DNA of 12,844 nt from Clostridiales bacterium (lineage in GTDB: Bacteria > Bacillota_A > Clostridia > Peptostreptococcales > Anaerovoracaceae): NCBI GenBank assembly GCA_015058265.1, contig SVCR01000021.1, forward strand, positions 1-12,844, read 5' to 3'. This document shows, one piece after another, positions 12,607 to 12,844 of this stretch (within the stretch, counting starts at the first letter, position 1; the number at the start of each line of letters is the position of its first letter). Made by a program: the position numbers and the translations under genes. The notes below the pieces were generated by a model. It did no database searches. It had not been told where the DNA came from and was given only the letters and a program-made list of their open reading frames with translations.

Positions 12607-12844
12607 ATGGCTACATTAATAATTATCTGCGGAGCACTGCTTATCGTGTTCGCGTTATACAGCACAGTACAGAAAGCGCGCGGCAAATCAAAATCATCAT
12701 GCTGCGGTACGCCTGAGGTGAAGACCATAGTTAAAGTCGAGGATACCGATGAATCTCACTATCCGTACAGATATATGCTCTCTATAGAAGGAATGGAATG
12801 CGTGAACTGTGCGAGAAGGGTAGAAAATCTGCTCAATTCCATGA
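12607..12844 (+). CDS. Membrane-anchored heavy-metal-associated (HMA) domain protein, N-terminal part (3' end outside window)
   Basis: The first 79 residues of a protein cut by the window edge. A hydrophobic segment (about 3-20) is followed by a basic stretch and a Cys pair SSCCG (30-34). A linker containing the SHYPY motif (50-54) comes next, then an HMA fold beginning with SIEGMECVNCARRVENLLNS, in which M63-E-C65-V-N-C68 is the MxCxxC soft-metal site. Such proteins in clostridia bind copper or similar metals at the membrane. Likely partners (a P-type ATPase or FeoB-type transporter) would lie downstream. The start has AAGGA 5 nt upstream and its own promoter. It is divergent from the flavoprotein gene. 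Confidence 0.82.
   Translation, partial: MATLIIICGALLIVFALYSTVQKARGKSKSSCCGTPEVKTIVKVEDTDESHYPYRYMLSIEGMECVNCARRVENLLNSM

Noticed and set aside
1..12844. Prophage, defence island or CRISPR in the window
   Set aside because: Despite the phage-like repressor, there are no integrase, structural, nuclease, transposase or repeat-spacer features; the surrounding genes are ordinary chromosomal functions.

Overview
The window looks like chromosomal DNA from a Gram-positive anaerobe of the class Clostridia. The evidence is moderate GC, heavy use of AGA/AGG and ATA codons, GGAG-type ribosome binding sites, Gram-positive gene families (DUF4003, a PfoR-like PTS EIIC, a BaiN/HI0933-type flavoprotein) and a short membrane-anchored HMA protein of a type I associate with clostridia. 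Genus and species cannot be named from this sequence. No phage, transposase, CRISPR array, tRNA or rRNA is visible.

Layout: (1) 2-2729, plus strand: the C-terminal third of an FtsX/MacB-type ABC permease, a voltage-sensor-type K+ channel with two TrkA-C modules, and a cyclophilin. (2) 2791-3515: a shared bidirectional terminator, then a minus-strand XRE/S24-like repressor whose catalytic Ser and Lys are both replaced. (3) 3516-3873: a 358-bp, very AT-rich regulatory region holding two plus-strand sigma-70-type promoters, a 128-bp segment bounded by a 21-bp near-perfect inverted repeat, and a structured leader. (4) 3874-5361: a VUT/YhhQ-type queuosine-precursor transporter directly followed by a short-chain dehydrogenase, then a strong terminator. 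(5) 5449-7045: its own promoter and a Nudix hydrolase fused in frame to a DUF4003 domain that carries its own internal ribosome binding site and ATG. (6) 7103-8674: a bitopic FtsL/DivIC-like coiled-coil protein overlapping a membrane-anchored NodB polysaccharide deacetylase, then a terminator. (7) 8732-9817, minus: MltG, the endolytic transglycosylase. (8) 9928-11119, plus: an orphan PfoR-type PTS EIIC membrane protein. (9) 11176-12414, minus: a BaiN/HI0933 flavoprotein with a GTG start. (10) 12607-end, plus: the start of a membrane-anchored HMA (MxCxxC) protein behind a promoter and a palindrome that looks like an operator.

Most genes appear to be housekeeping functions (envelope, transport, protein folding). 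A cell-wall theme runs through 7103-9817: an FtsL-like protein, a peptidoglycan-deacetylase-like enzyme and MltG. The less ordinary parts are the repressor with a lost self-cleavage dyad, the inverted-repeat/promoter region between it and the transporter, the structured leader of that transporter, and the Nudix-DUF4003 fusion with an internal start. None of these is shown here to be a new system. They are the places I would look first.
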